Shown here: piece after piece, positions 42,481 to 53,629 of the stretch
Layout of the letters: the number at the start of each line of letters is the position of its first letter
Numbering within the stretch: the first letter of the stretch is position 1
NCBI GenBank assembly: GCA_905147135.1
Contig: LR990061.1
Location: 6,486,026-6,550,025, forward strand
DNA length: 64,000 bases
Direction: 5' to 3'
Source of the DNA: Blastobasis lacticolella
Taxonomy: Eukaryota; Arthropoda; Insecta; Lepidoptera; Blastobasidae
Translations under genes and position numbers: made by a program
The notes under the pieces: generated by a model
Database searches by the model: none
What the model saw: the letters and a program-made list of their open reading frames with translations, nothing else
Told to the model about the DNA's origin: nothing

Positions 42481-43817
42481 AACGGGATTTTAGGGTCACA
42501 GGTGACGGCCGTGAGTTCCCGCCACTTTTATTCTAAATTTTCACAGTCTACTTATTCCGATGTAGTTATTCCATAAAAATTACGGTACACTAAATTACTT
42601 GTAAAGTAAACTTAAATTATTAACCAAATCTTAAATAAATATCATGATGCAAAGTTGTGTATTAACATACATTACTGCTTTCAATTAAATAATTTAACAA
42701 TTATAAAATTTTGTAATCTGAGACCGGATCCGTACAAAATTATCCGATTTGGGAACCAAAACGATCGATTACAAAAAAATAAAACTGAGTTCGATTTTTA
42801 ATAAAAAAAGAACTTTTAACTGTAAAACCGAATGGTCCCATTTGTTTGCTCCAATCGCCGATGCTTGCTTTTAAATGAGTTCAATTCCGATTTAAAAAGC
42901 GAACTGCCGATTAGGGGCCGTTTTACGTTCGATATTTGAATAATAACGTTCCATATTTGACTAAATGAAGTTGTAAAAGACTGGAATCCAATTATCTGGC
43001 TGGTTGGGAGTTATGCCCGCTGATTGCTGGCGATGACAATAAACTGTTTGTTTATGGTGGATATTATACAGGTTATACGCAGCCATGACAGGGAAATGGG
43101 TGCTTGGCGTGGAATACGAGTATATCTACCGGCTGAGTGACCACTCCCTCACCGGACATCAAAGATTTACGATCCGCAAACTAAATTTTTACAAGCATAA
43201 AATTATAATATGTCGGACCACTTCGAGAGTTCAATTAAAACTATCACATTGATATCACTTAATCCTGTTATCAACTTTACGACTGGTATCATCATAAAAT
43301 CTTTACGCATGTATGATGACTTAATTTAGTTTGGCCGATTGGAATGTTTGTTGAAGTATCTTGGCGTTCCTGTTTCGAAGTAAATCGTTTAGAGAAGGCA
43401 GGTGTAGTAGTTCTATTCGACTCCTCTATGTATATGTCCAAATCTTTGATTCGACTACATTAAAATTTAAAATTATTTCGTTTTGGTAGTAGAGTTGGCG
43501 TTTGGACCCGGCCAGACATGACTCTTTTTTTCATAAAATATCTTTTTTTTTCAGTGACAAACTAGCAGACAGCCCACCTGATTATGGCACCTAGTTTTCA
43601 TGTACCAAGAAACCGCAGGTTGTCACTATGGGGCTTTCAGAATATCTGAACGGACCTTGAACGCTGAGAAGGATTTGAAGGGGGATAAGGAAGAAGCTAG
43701 CTTCATGGAAAAAACGCGCTAGACTCTGCCAGGAATATACTTTACAAAGGAAAGGAAGATAATATCGTCACGGGGCCGGGGTGAAAATCCGCTCCCGAGA
43801 CTGTTCGACCAGTTTCA
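42481..43817. promoter_or_regulatory. Repeat-poor unique segment
   Basis: No repeat family in 42500-43500. Dense ATTA/TAAT and CAATTA words, and conserved-looking GC-mixed blocks near 42890-43030 (gccgattaggggccgtttta, gcccgctgattgctggcgat). Repeat L scrap near 43555-43580 (ctagcagacagcccacctga). Bases 43781-43817 are the left half of repeat Q. Regulatory role is inference. Confidence 0.3.
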
Positions 43818-44090
43818 GGGTAGAGCTTGTCTAATCTAAAATGACGCGCCCCACTATCGCATTAACGCACACAAGCAAGTTTAAAATATGCACGCAATAC
43901 ATATACAAATGCCGTTGTAATTGGTCATTCAGGTGCCGGTGAGACACCAACGTAGGAGCTCGCGTCGTTCGATTGGAGCAGTCGATGCTCCCACACAGAT
44001 GAAGTGTCGTTATTAATATTTGCACTCACACATCGAAATCAACTAACTAAGTAGTGGGGCGCGTCATTTTAGACTAGACGAGCTCTACCC
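43818..44090. mobile_element. Foldback MITE H, complete copy, inserted in repeat Q
   Basis: 273 bp. Left GGGTAGAGCTTGTCTAATCT then AAAATGACGCGCCCCACTA; right in reverse GGGTAGAGCTCGTCTAGTCT then AAAATGACGCGCCCCACTA. So about 39-bp terminal repeats with three mismatches. Repeat Q continues on both sides (gactgttcgaccagtttca before, gttgaagaccttggccaacc after). Confidence 0.85.
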
Positions 44091-45083
44091 CAGTTGAAGA
44101 CCTTGGCCAACCTCGCTTCGCCAAAGGTATTAGGAGGCACGCTTGCGAGCGAATGCAGGCAGGAGCAATGCTAAACCTTGATTATCGGTCTTGCAAACAC
44201 GAGATCAGTGCCGCCTCTCAAAATAAAGATTCTTACTTTAAAGCAGCTAAAGGAGATATTACAGTCACATGTGACACAGTATGAAGCTGTGGAGTATCAC
44301 TTGGGATAGTATCTATGCGCAGGCGCCTCTAGCGCCACCAAAGACCTTTGATCTCGCCGCCACAGAGCGCGCTGTGAGTATGGAGACGGACATTTGACGT
44401 GAAATTAAATCAGAATAATATTATGTGGTTAGCAGGTTTTTAATTATACAGTGGAGATGGTGAGTTTAAATTCGTCGGATTTCGTACTTTTTATTATTAT
44501 GATGTAAAGCAATTTACCAAATAAAACGTAAACACTAAAAATTACCAAACAATGATCGTTTCCATCCTGTGGTAACAAATTCTGTTAGCATGCTTCAGAT
44601 AAATATAAGTCCAACTTTAGATGAAAAAAATTCTTGATCTTCTGATGTTTATTGATTCCAACACTATATCTAGGCAGACCAGTTAAAAGCGATGCGAGAC
44701 GAACAGTCGCGATGATGCCAACACCACGTGAAGTGGAGGAGAAAGAGCAAGAAAGCGAACCCATTACAGCTCGGGAAGCTGGATTTATCACTCAAATGAT
44801 GACGATGACGATAATCTGGGTAGAACAGTTTAAGCACACGAGTATATAAACGAAATTTCAACAACACAACATGAGATGAGATGGCTGTGGAAATGCTTGC
44901 CTAGTAATATGTGGTTTAAGTAATCTACATATCGTCACGCGTTTTTTACTAGGTACTATCGTGACAAACCCCTCTCCTCAAACTGTATTAAAACAAAAAG
45001 CCGTCTCCACGCAAGCGCGCCAGCCACTTAAACCAATTGTAACCCGACGCGATATTTCTGCACTCCAGTCCTATTAGCGGTGT
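44091..45083. other. Intergenic, no supported gene
   Basis: 44091-44125 is the right half of repeat Q. At 44585-44867 overlapping open frames occur on both strands (65-68 codons) around agcgatgcgagacgaacagt. The plus product is charged (TPREVEEKEQESEPITAREA) but unrecognised. Could be an exon or decayed transposon. Confidence 0.35.
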
Positions 45084-45240
45084 CGTTCCTTTTTTTTTTA
45101 CCACTAAGGTGGCGAATAAGCTTAGCCCGCCTGATGGTAAGCAGTCACCGCAGCCTATGGACGTTTGCAATACCAAGGGCATCACCCATGCGTTGGCGAA
45201 ATGCGGCCGCACTGTTTGAACACCTTTCGATGGACGCCGA
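45084..45240 (-). repeat. LINE 3' tail (GCGGTGACTGCTTACC family)
   Basis: T run, ccactaaggtggcgaataag, cttagcccgcctgatggtaa, gcagtcaccgcagcctatgg and acgtttgcaataccaagggc, then gcatcacccatgcgttgg. Reverse complement of the end of 53630-53868. Confidence 0.75.
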
Positions 45241-45429
45241 ACGGGGGATGGCTTTGATATGCCGATGGGTACCCGGAGGTCTTTTTGAATTTGCTTTTGG
45301 TGGCATGGAAGTGTAAAAGGCTTTTAAATTGCTAATACGTTTTCAATGTTGTCAAAGTCGCTATAATCAAAAATATATGTTGAACTGTAAGAACAACTTT
45401 TAGTTTTTCCCCTTATTTACTCTTGCACT
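45241..45429. other. Intergenic, no gene seen
   Basis: Short unassigned interval. Confidence 0.4.
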
Positions 45430-45605
45430 ACTATGAGATACTGTGATAACTTACCTCTTCCCAAAGCTTGCCTGGAAGAGATCGCTTAAAGCGATAAGGC
45501 CGCCTTTGCGCGTAAATTAATTGTATTTTTTCCTGTTATATATAACTTTTGGGTGCAAGAGTAAGTATAATGAATAAAGAGTTTTTACTTACTTTACTTA
45601 TTATA
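45430..45605 (+). repeat. LINE 3' UTR relic
   Basis: gcttgcctggaagagatcgc, ttaaagcgataaggccgcct and gtgcaagagtaagtataatg, then aataaag and a TTACT-type tandem tail. The 'ctggaagagatcgc..cgataaggccgcc' block is a recurring 3' UTR word of animal non-LTR retrotransposons. Confidence 0.65.
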
Positions 45606-46014
45606 ATTATTGTAAGAAAAAGATGAGTACGTAAGATAGGCAAAAGGCCAGGTACCTCAAAGTCCGGCATCGCATCTGCTACCTTTAGGTTGCAGATGTC
45701 CTGGACGACGGTGGTCGCTTTCCATCAGGTGGACCGACCGTTCGCCTCTCTAGGCAATAAAAAATCAAATCAAAAAGGTACTTTTTGTTTGGGTGTGTAG
45801 AACCATTCTATTAACCACACCGACACGCCACAAACTATAACAATGCCTATAGCTTTGGGACAGCAAGATCTGACTTTGCCAAATTTCATATTGTTAGCTT
45901 AAGTAGTTGCTGGGATATTTGACTGTGGCCTACGACCAGACGAAAGGACAGACAACGGAGCGAGATCATAAAGGTTCATTTTACCTTTTGGTTTGGAATC
46001 CCAAAAAAGATATA
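45606..46014 (+). repeat. Diverged LINE tail and unique DNA
   Basis: Bases 45640-45770 carry ggtacctcaaagtccggcat, gcagatgtcctggacgacgg and tggtcgctttccatcaggtg, then gcaataaaaaatc, a diverged relative of the GGTGACCACTTTCC family. The remainder to 46014 is unassigned. Confidence 0.55.
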
Positions 46015-46198
46015 CACATTTTAAGGGTATGTTACGGGTTTCCTACCGCGTACCTTTGTTGACGAGTAGCCCGATATGTCCGCGGTTTAAGCCCGGGTCG
46101 TCCCGTGACCATGACGCATGCAACTGTGTCGAAATATCGGGCTACTCGTCAACAAAGGTACGCGGTAGGAAACCCGGAACATACCCTTAAAATGTGTA
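46015..46198. mobile_element. Foldback MITE G, long near-perfect copy
   Basis: Arms of about 64 bp beginning acacattttaagggtatgtt, then acgggtttcctaccgcgtac and ctttgttgacgagtagcccg. The right arm mirrors this with one C/A difference. The centre contains cgtgaccatgacgcatgcaa. Related copies at 15317-15462 and about 19567-19606. Confidence 0.87.
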
Positions 46199-49100
46199 AT
46201 AATAACCGCGATAGTTTAAAACATTACGTTAAAGATATACATGTTATGGTTATACATTAGTTAAATCTGAAAAGTATATATCTTTGACAATTACTTACCT
46301 AACTAATTCATAAAACGTCGCAACGTCATTAACTTGTTATAAAGCTATTCTGAAAGAACTTTCAGAAAAAAAAACCGAGTACCAACTTACCGATTCCCAC
46401 AAAAGAGTCCCGCTATGTTTGTCCAGCTACGTGTTTAATTGTTTTAAAACTATGACAAAGTAGGGGCCGGCGCTAGCCCAGCTGCCCCGCCGTGCACAGT
46501 ACAGTCTAAACTCAGAGATTGTGCTGCTCAAGTTTAAATTGCATCTAATGAAAACTCAAATATGTAAACCACGAAGTTATTCATAGTTTGAAACCTATTG
46601 ACAAAAGTAAAGATGACCCGATAGATCTTTTGCCTCTAAGTTTAATGTGGTATCCAAACGCAGCCTATTTGGAGCGTTTCTGGTTGAGCCACTCGCAAAT
46701 CGCAACCTTCTAGCTGTCTCTGCTTGATTCTTAACGCCTTTTGTTCAAAGAAAGTCAAATATCATAAAAACCTCATATTAATTAATTATGGGGTTTGCCT
46801 GAGTATATAACACTTAAAATTTCACATAACAATCAATGTTTATGTCAATCAAGCCTTCATTACATTTGCCAACAGATTATGGCAAGTGAACGAACGACCC
46901 CAAATAAAAGCAACCTAAAATTACAACAACACACGCAATTGCAATACATAAATATCCAAAAACTTTAGTAGAAATATGAACACAAAATTGTTTAACTGTA
47001 AGAATTATCGAAATCATGGAGAAAAAAGAGAATTGCACAGACATGAAGGTACCTAACCTTCAAATCTTTTTGATTGAAATGATATTGTCTCTGTCAATAC
47101 ACTACTCTGTATCCAGCATCGAATTGCCATCAATCACTTTAACCATACTTAATTCCTGATCAAATATTTGAAGGCCGCGCTTGGGATTTGGCGCCTCCCA
47201 TGGGGCATTGGTTTTTGCTACTCGGGGACCCCATGATGTTGTCTTTGCCCCAAAGTTTACGTTTTGGATTATGACGGGGTAGTAATAGTTTAATTTCGTC
47301 GGATCGGATTACAGCCGCTTGTTGAGGGCGGTGGGAAATCTTTACACCACTGCCGGTCTGGGTCTAATGTTAGCTTTGTTGTTGGAGTAGCTTATTCTTA
47401 TGGGAGGGTTCAGTTACATTTCGCTAACTAGAAGGTTGTGATCAAGACGCAGTGACTAATTTGCCCGCCTTTCAAGGCCTAATCATAAGTTAAAGATAAA
47501 TCAAATAGACTTTTTTGATTGTGGTTTTATTATCAAACTTCTGTACCTACTGATTTCGCATCGAAACTGTCATAATTAATAAACCGTTATTACGCCAAAA
47601 ACAAAGAAAATACAGTTCTACTGCTCCCGCCAAACTGCATCGCAGTTTGTTGGCGGAGAAAAGACAAGCTCTACAAAGTGATATAATTTTTTCTCTTGAA
47701 CGAATGCGCTGTTGCAGCAACGAGCACGTTTTCATTTGTTTCGTTCGAAAACCGAATCTAAGCAGCTAAGAAAGCAAATGTCCCAAATTGCGCGACCGAA
47801 ATCCAGCCCGCTTCGGCTCATAAAATTAAATTAATGTCGTCTGGTGCCAATCTTAAGAAGACATTGAAACAAATTTATTTGCGACGTTACAATTCCCTAC
47901 CGCCTGCCTAGAGCTGCAAATTCTCCGGCAGAGATATGGCGTGGGACTATCATTCGCTATAATACCTGTGGCAATACATTTTTCGCGTATCCGATCGTGA
48001 AGTGACACCCTTCAAAAAAGTTTTAATTAAAAGTACATATCGGTAGCCGTATAGAGCGCCACAAATTTATCTGCACCGGTGACGGCGTCGCTGTTGTTGA
48101 CAACAAAGTGGCATTTCAAAATGGCGACACATAGTTCCAGTTTTTGTCACTGGTTGAGATAAGTTTGTGGTTATGGCCGTCCGTCTGTCGGCTTTCAATA
48201 AAAGCAAAAGCGACATTCAACGGAGTGCACCGTGATACGCGCCAGTGGAAATTGGAAAAATCCAAAAGCCGTCTGTTGGTAGTTTTGGAATTCCATTTTT
48301 TGGCGATTCGGCTTTTCGGGTGGCGCCCCGACGACTATAGCCTTATCTATAGGTTGTAGTTTAGCTCCATTGTACCTTAGTATACGATTTATTTCACCGT
48401 TATTTATCCTCTTTATTATTGTAGAGCAATTTCTATCACGTATGTAGGTGATATTCTGTGTCACAATTATGTGTGGGCTGAGGGTCCATCGGTTTTAATA
48501 TAATTAAATGAAGGTTTAGTAAAAGTTATAAAACCTTTGTATTTAAAACTTTTATTGGGTTTTCACAAATACTAAACGCTATGTTACGTATAGTGTAGTC
48601 GTAAATTATCTATCATGATTGATTTTGCCAGTTAAGTTATCGTTAGTCTATCAGTAGGTTGCCAAACAGGCCCTAAGGGTTCGAACCCGGTTGCCAAAAA
48701 AGTGTAAGTGCTATAACAAAGACATGAAAACTTGTGTGACCTTGCTTGGCTGTTGTCGGCTGTTGTCTTGATTCTAGGCCCAATATATTAACACTTGCCC
48801 TGGCTCTAGTGACACTAAATAGTCATCCACCGTGACGTTTGGAGCGCAGTAAATTTTGCAAGCTGTGCATTGAAGCGAATCACTACCACACGTTTCTACT
48901 TTAAAACAACACAAATACAAACCATATGTCGAAAACCATACCTTTTAAATACGATATTTTGTATTGTCACTCTGTAACGTAGGCGGCGACGTTGCTATAT
49001 TTAGCAGCGCCGGCGCCAGATCCGCAGTAACGGAAGGGGCGGCGTCGCCCACACGCCGATAGTCAGATGGCAGTAGGGTTTTCAAAGTGCTTTCTGCGCT

Positions 49101-49471
49101 AGATCTAGCGCAATTTTGACATGTTTAGTGGACATTATCGAAACGGATGAAAACATTTAACGCTTCGGTTTTCATAAGAGATCTGGAGATGTAGCGCTTT
49201 TTTAAGATATCGTAGCGCGTTTTTGCTAGAAGCGTCAGTAACACTGGATGGCAGTTCTACGCCGAGGACAAAGCGTTGCACTTTTGTGACTTTGGCAATC
49301 TTCTTCTTAGTCGGACACTCTTGTCAGAGTGGTCGTGGTTGTGTAGACGAGGTACCCGGAGAGATGCCTATTGCGTCGCAGACCTCCCCGAGGATTGGCA
49401 ATGGTCCATAGGAATTCTGTGTTTTTGGAATTACCATAAAAAGCGAGAAAAAAGCAACATTTTGAGTTACT
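46199..49471. promoter_or_regulatory. Long repeat-poor unique segment
   Basis: The longest stretch without a named repeat. GC-mixed single-copy blocks lie at 47160-47360 (gaaggccgcgcttgggattt, ggcgcctcccatggggcatt) and 48050-48310, with an imperfect stem at 47625-47660 (cccgccaaactgc/gcagtttgttggcgg). A GC-rich patch lies at 48975-49065. Overlapping 60-90-codon frames at 48144-48464 on both strands are not recognisable. Candidate regulatory DNA by exclusion. Confidence 0.3.
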
Positions 49472-49559
49472 AGTGGACCCGGCACGACTTCGTTCGCATA
49501 CACCTACTTTACAAGGATAGGTAGGGAGGCCCTACCCCACCCTTTTTCCTTGCTTATAA

Positions 49560-49729
49560 AGGCCTTGCCACATACAAAGCTCGGCGCGAGCGCGGCGTGA
49601 GCGCGGTGCGATATTTGCTAGGCAACCATCGCGCGGCGCGTTATTTGCTAGGCAACCATCGCGCGGCGCGATAGTTGCCTAGCAAATAACGCGCCGCGCT
49701 CGCGCCGAGCTTTGTATGTGGCAAGGCCT
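49560..49729. mobile_element. 170-bp palindromic MITE with TAA target duplication
   Basis: AGGCCTTGCCACATACAAAG, then CTCGGCGCGAGCGCGGCG, with an exact inverted copy at the right end (38-bp perfect arms). The centre has a duplicated tatttgctaggcaaccatcg block, giving further internal symmetry. TAA at 49557-49559 and 49730-49732. Other copies of repeat J show the uninterrupted site cttataaaccttcc, which confirms the boundaries. Confidence 0.9.
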
Positions 49730-49815
49730 TAAACCTTCCTCTTGACTCACTCTTCCTATCATAGAAAAGCGCATTAAAATTCGTTGTGAAGTTTAAAAGA
49801 TCTAAGCGTACATCA

Positions 49816-50200
49816 TCATCATATCAGCCAGAAGACGCCCACTGCTGGGCATAGGCCTCCACCAGAGATCTCCACAAAGGCCGGTCCTGTGCTTTCCGCA
49901 TCCAGCTGGTACCTGCGATCCTTACCAAATCGTCGGTCCACCTAGTAGGAGGCCTACCCACGCTGCGTCTTCCGGTACGTGGTCGCCACTCGAGAACTTT
50001 ACTGCCCCATCGGCCATCTGTTCTAGCTATGTGCCCTGCCCACTGCCACTTCAGTATGGCAATCCTTAGAGCTATGTCGGTGGTCTTGGTTCGCTTGCGG
50101 ATCTCCTCATTTCTGATTCGATCGCGCAAAGAAACTACGAGCATAGCTCTTTCCATTGCCCTTTTGGTAACAGTGAGCTTCCTTATAAGGCCCACCATAG
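49816..50200 (-). pseudogene. RTE-type LINE, ORF2 C-terminal fragment inserted in repeat J
   Basis: One open minus-strand frame (start of similarity near 50198) ending TSWMRKAQDRPLWRSLVEAY then AQQWASSG and a stop. It includes ILKWQWAGHIARTDGRWGSK and GRRSVGRPPTRWTDDLVRIA. The 3' end has an (ATC)n tail in reverse at 49812-49823. No polymerase core, so it is a 5'-truncated retrocopy, but without stops over about 120 codons. Not a host gene. Confidence 0.87.
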
Positions 50201-50224
50201 TTTTATACTATGTATAGAAGAGCA

Positions 50225-50425
50225 GAGTTAAGGGGGGAGGTAGGGCATTGCCGGGTATCCCATTCGAATTGGAGCCGCCTGACTGGGAAAATACCTCCAT
50301 CTCGCTGCCACAGAATACCGTATCCAAACGTTACTTACTATCTTAAATAGTATTGTGTTCCTGCCGGTGAGTAAGGTTTCCAGTGCTGTATGGGTGGGGA
50401 TTAGGGGAACCGTAGCTTTGGCAGT
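50225..50425 (+). repeat. LINE-tail unit, 5' part (GGTGACCACTTTCC family)
   Basis: gttaaggggggaggtagggc, attcgaattggagccgcctg, gtgttcctgccggtgagtaa and ggtttccagtgctgtatggg; the GGTGACCACTTTCC end is missing, replaced by the SINE that follows. Confidence 0.75.
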
Positions 50426-50429
50426 GGGG

Positions 50430-50715
50430 CAAGGTCCAGCTTGACCATGATCTAGGATTTGGCAGGTCAGGCAACTACAATGGAGCGACCATCTAACCTC
50501 CGTGGCCCAGTAAAAGTGAACCTGACCAGATTGGATTATGGTTTCATATTCATTCGCCTGAATGCGCAGGTTTCATCACGATGTTTTCCCTCACCATAAG
50601 AGCATCGGTTAGCATTGAACTAATGTACATAACTCAAAAAAGAGTCATTGGTACATGGCCGCAGTGGGATTCGAATTCCAATACCTCTCGCTTACTAGTC
50701 GGATACCTTAACAAC
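50430..50715 (-). repeat. SINE family 1, near-complete minus copy
   Basis: aaggtccagcttgaccatga, aggatttggcaggtcaggca, acaatggagcgaccatctaa, gtttcatcacgatgttttcc, ctcaccataagagcatcggt and the head gcagtgggattcgaattcca, atacctctcgcttactagtc. Confidence 0.82.
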
Positions 50716-51810
50716 TCATTATTGGTATACTCAAGTGCCTACACAACTAAGTATTTAAAATTTTAAAAAGTGATAAATTGACTAATTAAATTAAAGTATA
50801 AATGACGTTGAAAACAAAACTTATTCCTTTTAAAAAGGAACAAAATAATTGGCGTTGAAACTATAACATATATCATTCTGTCTGTCTGTCCATAAAGTTT
50901 GGAACACCTTAACGTAACAGTACGAAAACATCTGTTACCTCGTTAAAGACGTCTTCGAAAGCGTAAACAAGACAAGTTGCGGTGTGACCGTGTCGCGGGC
51001 AAAGTGAATAATCAGCCGTTTCGTTAAATGATTAGGTGCACAAGGGAAACGATTATAATAATATCGACGAAGTAGGGAACGACATTTATTGTTCTGTTTT
51101 TAAATTTATTTCAATTTTATTGTAACATGTTTTAACGTTATATTTTTTTATTAAAAGGTATACACACAAAGGCATACCTACATATTCTATGGATTTTATC
51201 ATCTACCATAAATGAATTTTATTTTATTCTATCCACGTTTAGGCTCCTAATGTGCTCACATTTTGCCCTCAATCTCACCTGAGTGAAAGTGGTGCAATTT
51301 AAAGATGGAACACGATTTACCGTGCTAAGGAGAACATAGGTTATTTTTAATTTTTAAAGGAGCAGTCTTTCAATTCAACAACCCATCAACAAAAGACAAA
51401 AAGAGTCGTTTACACATGCAGACCTAATAAAAAAAGAATAAAACTATAACTTTGTAAATCTATTTAATTGGTTCGCATTGTTAAGCATTATAAAAATTAC
51501 CAGATTGGGAATTCTTTCATAACCACTAATACCCTATTTCTTAATTCCACCGCGACCATTATAACTTTCGCTGTAGGCGGGGCTGTCTCAACCCCACCGC
51601 GTATACAGGGGGATGTTTTTCGAATTATCTATTCTCTATGGCTCATAAACTTTAATGGATAGCCCTGTTTAAGCTGAGATAAGCGTTATCTGCTCTGTTT
51701 CCACGAGGGCTATACAGGGTGTTAATGTTATGGCTCCATTACCTGGATGAAGGTAGTGGGACGCTGGGATTTAAATTGAGATCATGAGTCAGATCTCCAT
51801 ACTAAGAGGA
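50716..51810. other. Intergenic, no gene seen
   Basis: AT-rich unique DNA. A short ggaattc-type frame at 51468-51662 is not recognisable. Confidence 0.4.
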
Positions 51811-52025
51811 AACCTGGCCGGCGCTGACGAAATAAATCCGCGAACTCCATAAAATCTAAATGAAAACTCCAACGAAATGTAAATGCTGCGGTGGATGTGT
51901 GGCGTTACGCGACTTGATCGAGTGCGTAACGAGTAAATCCGTGGAAGTCTTGGCTTAAGAGATATGGCGGATGAAATCGAAGAGGCACGGCTGCGCTGGT
52001 TTTGTCACGTAGGTATTGCGTAAGA
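51811..52025 (+). pseudogene. LINE reverse-transcriptase C-terminal relic, plus strand
   Basis: cggcgctgacgaaataaatc, aaatgctgcggtggatgtgt, gacttgatcgagtgcgtaac, gatatggcggatgaaatcga and agaggcacggctgcgctggt correspond to ALTKHVREL, MLRWMCG, RLDRVRN, DIADEIEEARLRW of the copy at 42000-42480. Frame breaks throughout. Confidence 0.8.
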
Positions 52026-52310
52026 AACAAAGGATAGGTATGGGTCAAGTAGGTAGGTCCACTAGTATACAAAAAATAAACAAGTATGTTTCCATTATGG
52101 CTGAAAAGACCACATCAGTAATAAATAGGTGGAGGACTCATCCGATAACTCATGCGGTGACTGCTTACCCTCGGGCAGGCCGTAAGCTTGTTTGCCATCT
52201 TGGTGGTATAAAAAAAATATTTATTAAATCTTCATGCACAAAATAGTATAAAGGCGTACTTAAAGCTAAAATAGCCTTATCTACCAGTCAACCAGGAGAT
52301 AAAGGGTAAA
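52026..52310. repeat. Cluster of three repeat fragments
   Basis: 52036-52065: repeat J end in reverse (gtaggtaggtccactagtat). 52153-52212: GCGGTGACTGCTTACC LINE tail (catgcggtgactgcttaccc, gtaagcttgtttgccatctt). 52235-52310: tataaaggcgtacttaaagc ... gccttatctaccagtcaacc, also at 1326-1376. Confidence 0.6.
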
Positions 52311-53271
52311 GAAAAAGTAAGGCGGGTAAGGATAATGACAACGCTTCGAGCACGAATTCTTTCCCTGACAATTCCAATCAGGGCTGTTTCCTAGGCATGC
52401 TTCATCTTCGGCCGCATCGGCAGTTACTACCAGGTTATATGGCGGACATAGGCTAGTCTTATTAAAAAGAATTAAAAAGGGTGACGTTTCATCTGAGGGA
52501 GGACTGTTTTTTTTATTGCAGAGGATTCGTCACTATCACGATGGCGAGGTATGTGCTCTGCTGCCCGAGCCAACTCTAACTCTATTATGGGTCAGTCTGA
52601 AAACCAGCGCTATGTTTGGCTGCTGCCATTCATAGCATTAAGCTGAGGCTGGTCTAATTTGGTCTGGTCCGAGGATGCATCGCCCTGCTTTCTTGATATG
52701 TACTTACTGTTAGTTTTAAGTTTTTGAATGTATTATTGGACCAAATAAAAATACGTCTATGTCTATGTCTAAATAGCTAACGCTTTGCTCGAAACTGAAC
52801 TTTAATCGTGCATAATTGGATGATAATGTTTACTAAAAGTAACTTAGTATTAGCAGCGTAGCTGAGTCATTAAACTAATAAGTATTTCAAAATAATTGTA
52901 CAGAGAGCAATAAAATAACACTTTTGGCCATTAAAAAGTTAAAAGATGGACCAGAATCTTGTTCTCGTGAAACTATGCAATTAGACATCTTAATTAAAAC
53001 TATAATATAAACGTTAGTAGGCAGTTAAACGATATAATAAACTAAGAAATATTTTTCACGCAAACTTTCCCAATTATAATTGTTCACACGAAACACTAAA
53101 GTTACATCTGCTATAACAATTAAAGAAATTCATAAAACTTCAGTATAACTATGCTATAAAACGGGCAAATTCTTACGTTAACTATTACTCGGAATTACTA
53201 AACCCAAGGTTTTTAAAGTTGAACGCTCATAATGTTTTCAAAATATTACAACACTGTAGCTGTTCGGTTCT
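52311..53271. other. Intergenic, no gene seen
   Basis: Unique DNA; a (GTCTAT)n-like patch at 52755-52770 (acgtctatgtctatgtctaa) follows an AATAAA and is probably another retroelement tail (about 52690-52770). No gene. Confidence 0.4.
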
Positions 53272-53624
53272 AGAGCGTCGGTGGCCGAGCGGTTGAGTAT
53301 CCGACTCGTAAGCGAGAGGTACCGGGTTCAAATCCCACTGCAGCCATGTACCAATGTCTCTTTTCTGAGTTATGTGCATTAGTTGAATTCTAGCCGATGC
53401 TCTTACGGTGAGGGAATACATCGTGATGAAACCTACAAATTCAGGCAACTGAATTTGTAACCATGATACAATCTGTTCAGGTTCTTCTGGTAGCAGGGTC
53501 ACGGAGATCAGATGGTAGTCACTCCATTGTAATTTCCTGATCGCCAAATCCTTGATTATGGCCAAAGCGGACCCCAGGCCCTCGTGCTCGAGAGCACAAC
53601 CCGGACATTAACGCCAAGATGACC
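53272..53624 (+). repeat. SINE family 1, best-preserved copy
   Basis: 353 bp. tRNA-like head: gagcgtcggtggccgagcgg, ttgagtatccgactcgtaag and gtaccgggttcaaatcccac. A box and B box (GGTTCAAATCC) are near consensus. Body as in 30524-30870 and end cccggacattaacgccaaga. The head's stems do not fold as a full tRNA acceptor and it runs straight into the body, so it is a SINE promoter, not a tRNA gene. Confidence 0.88.
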
Positions 53625-53629
53625 TGACC

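Larger units (their letters stand above)
49472..50215 (+). repeat. Non-autonomous repeat J, copy 4, split by two insertions
   Basis: agtggacccggcacgacttc, gttcgcatacacctacttta and ccttgcttataa precede a palindromic MITE (49560-49729). accttcctcttgactcactc, gcgcattaaaattcgttgtg and gatctaagcgtacat follow, then an RTE fragment, then the family end gttttatactatgta at 50201-50215. Confidence 0.8.

Noticed and set aside
42005..42482. Plus-strand Ser/Arg-rich frames of 97 and 80 codons
   Set aside because: They are antisense shadows of the LINE C-terminus that reads on the minus strand.
44585..44867. Overlapping frames on both strands as a gene
   Set aside because: No motif, no splice partners and equal openness on both strands; left as unassigned DNA.
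49824..50198. 124-codon frame as a host gene
   Set aside because: Its product is the standard C-terminus of RTE-like ORF2, with a truncated relative at 18424-18668 and a trinucleotide tail.
53272..53350. Functional tRNA gene
   Set aside because: A and B boxes are good, but the acceptor stem does not close and the sequence continues into the same 280-bp body found in about a dozen other copies. It is a SINE head.
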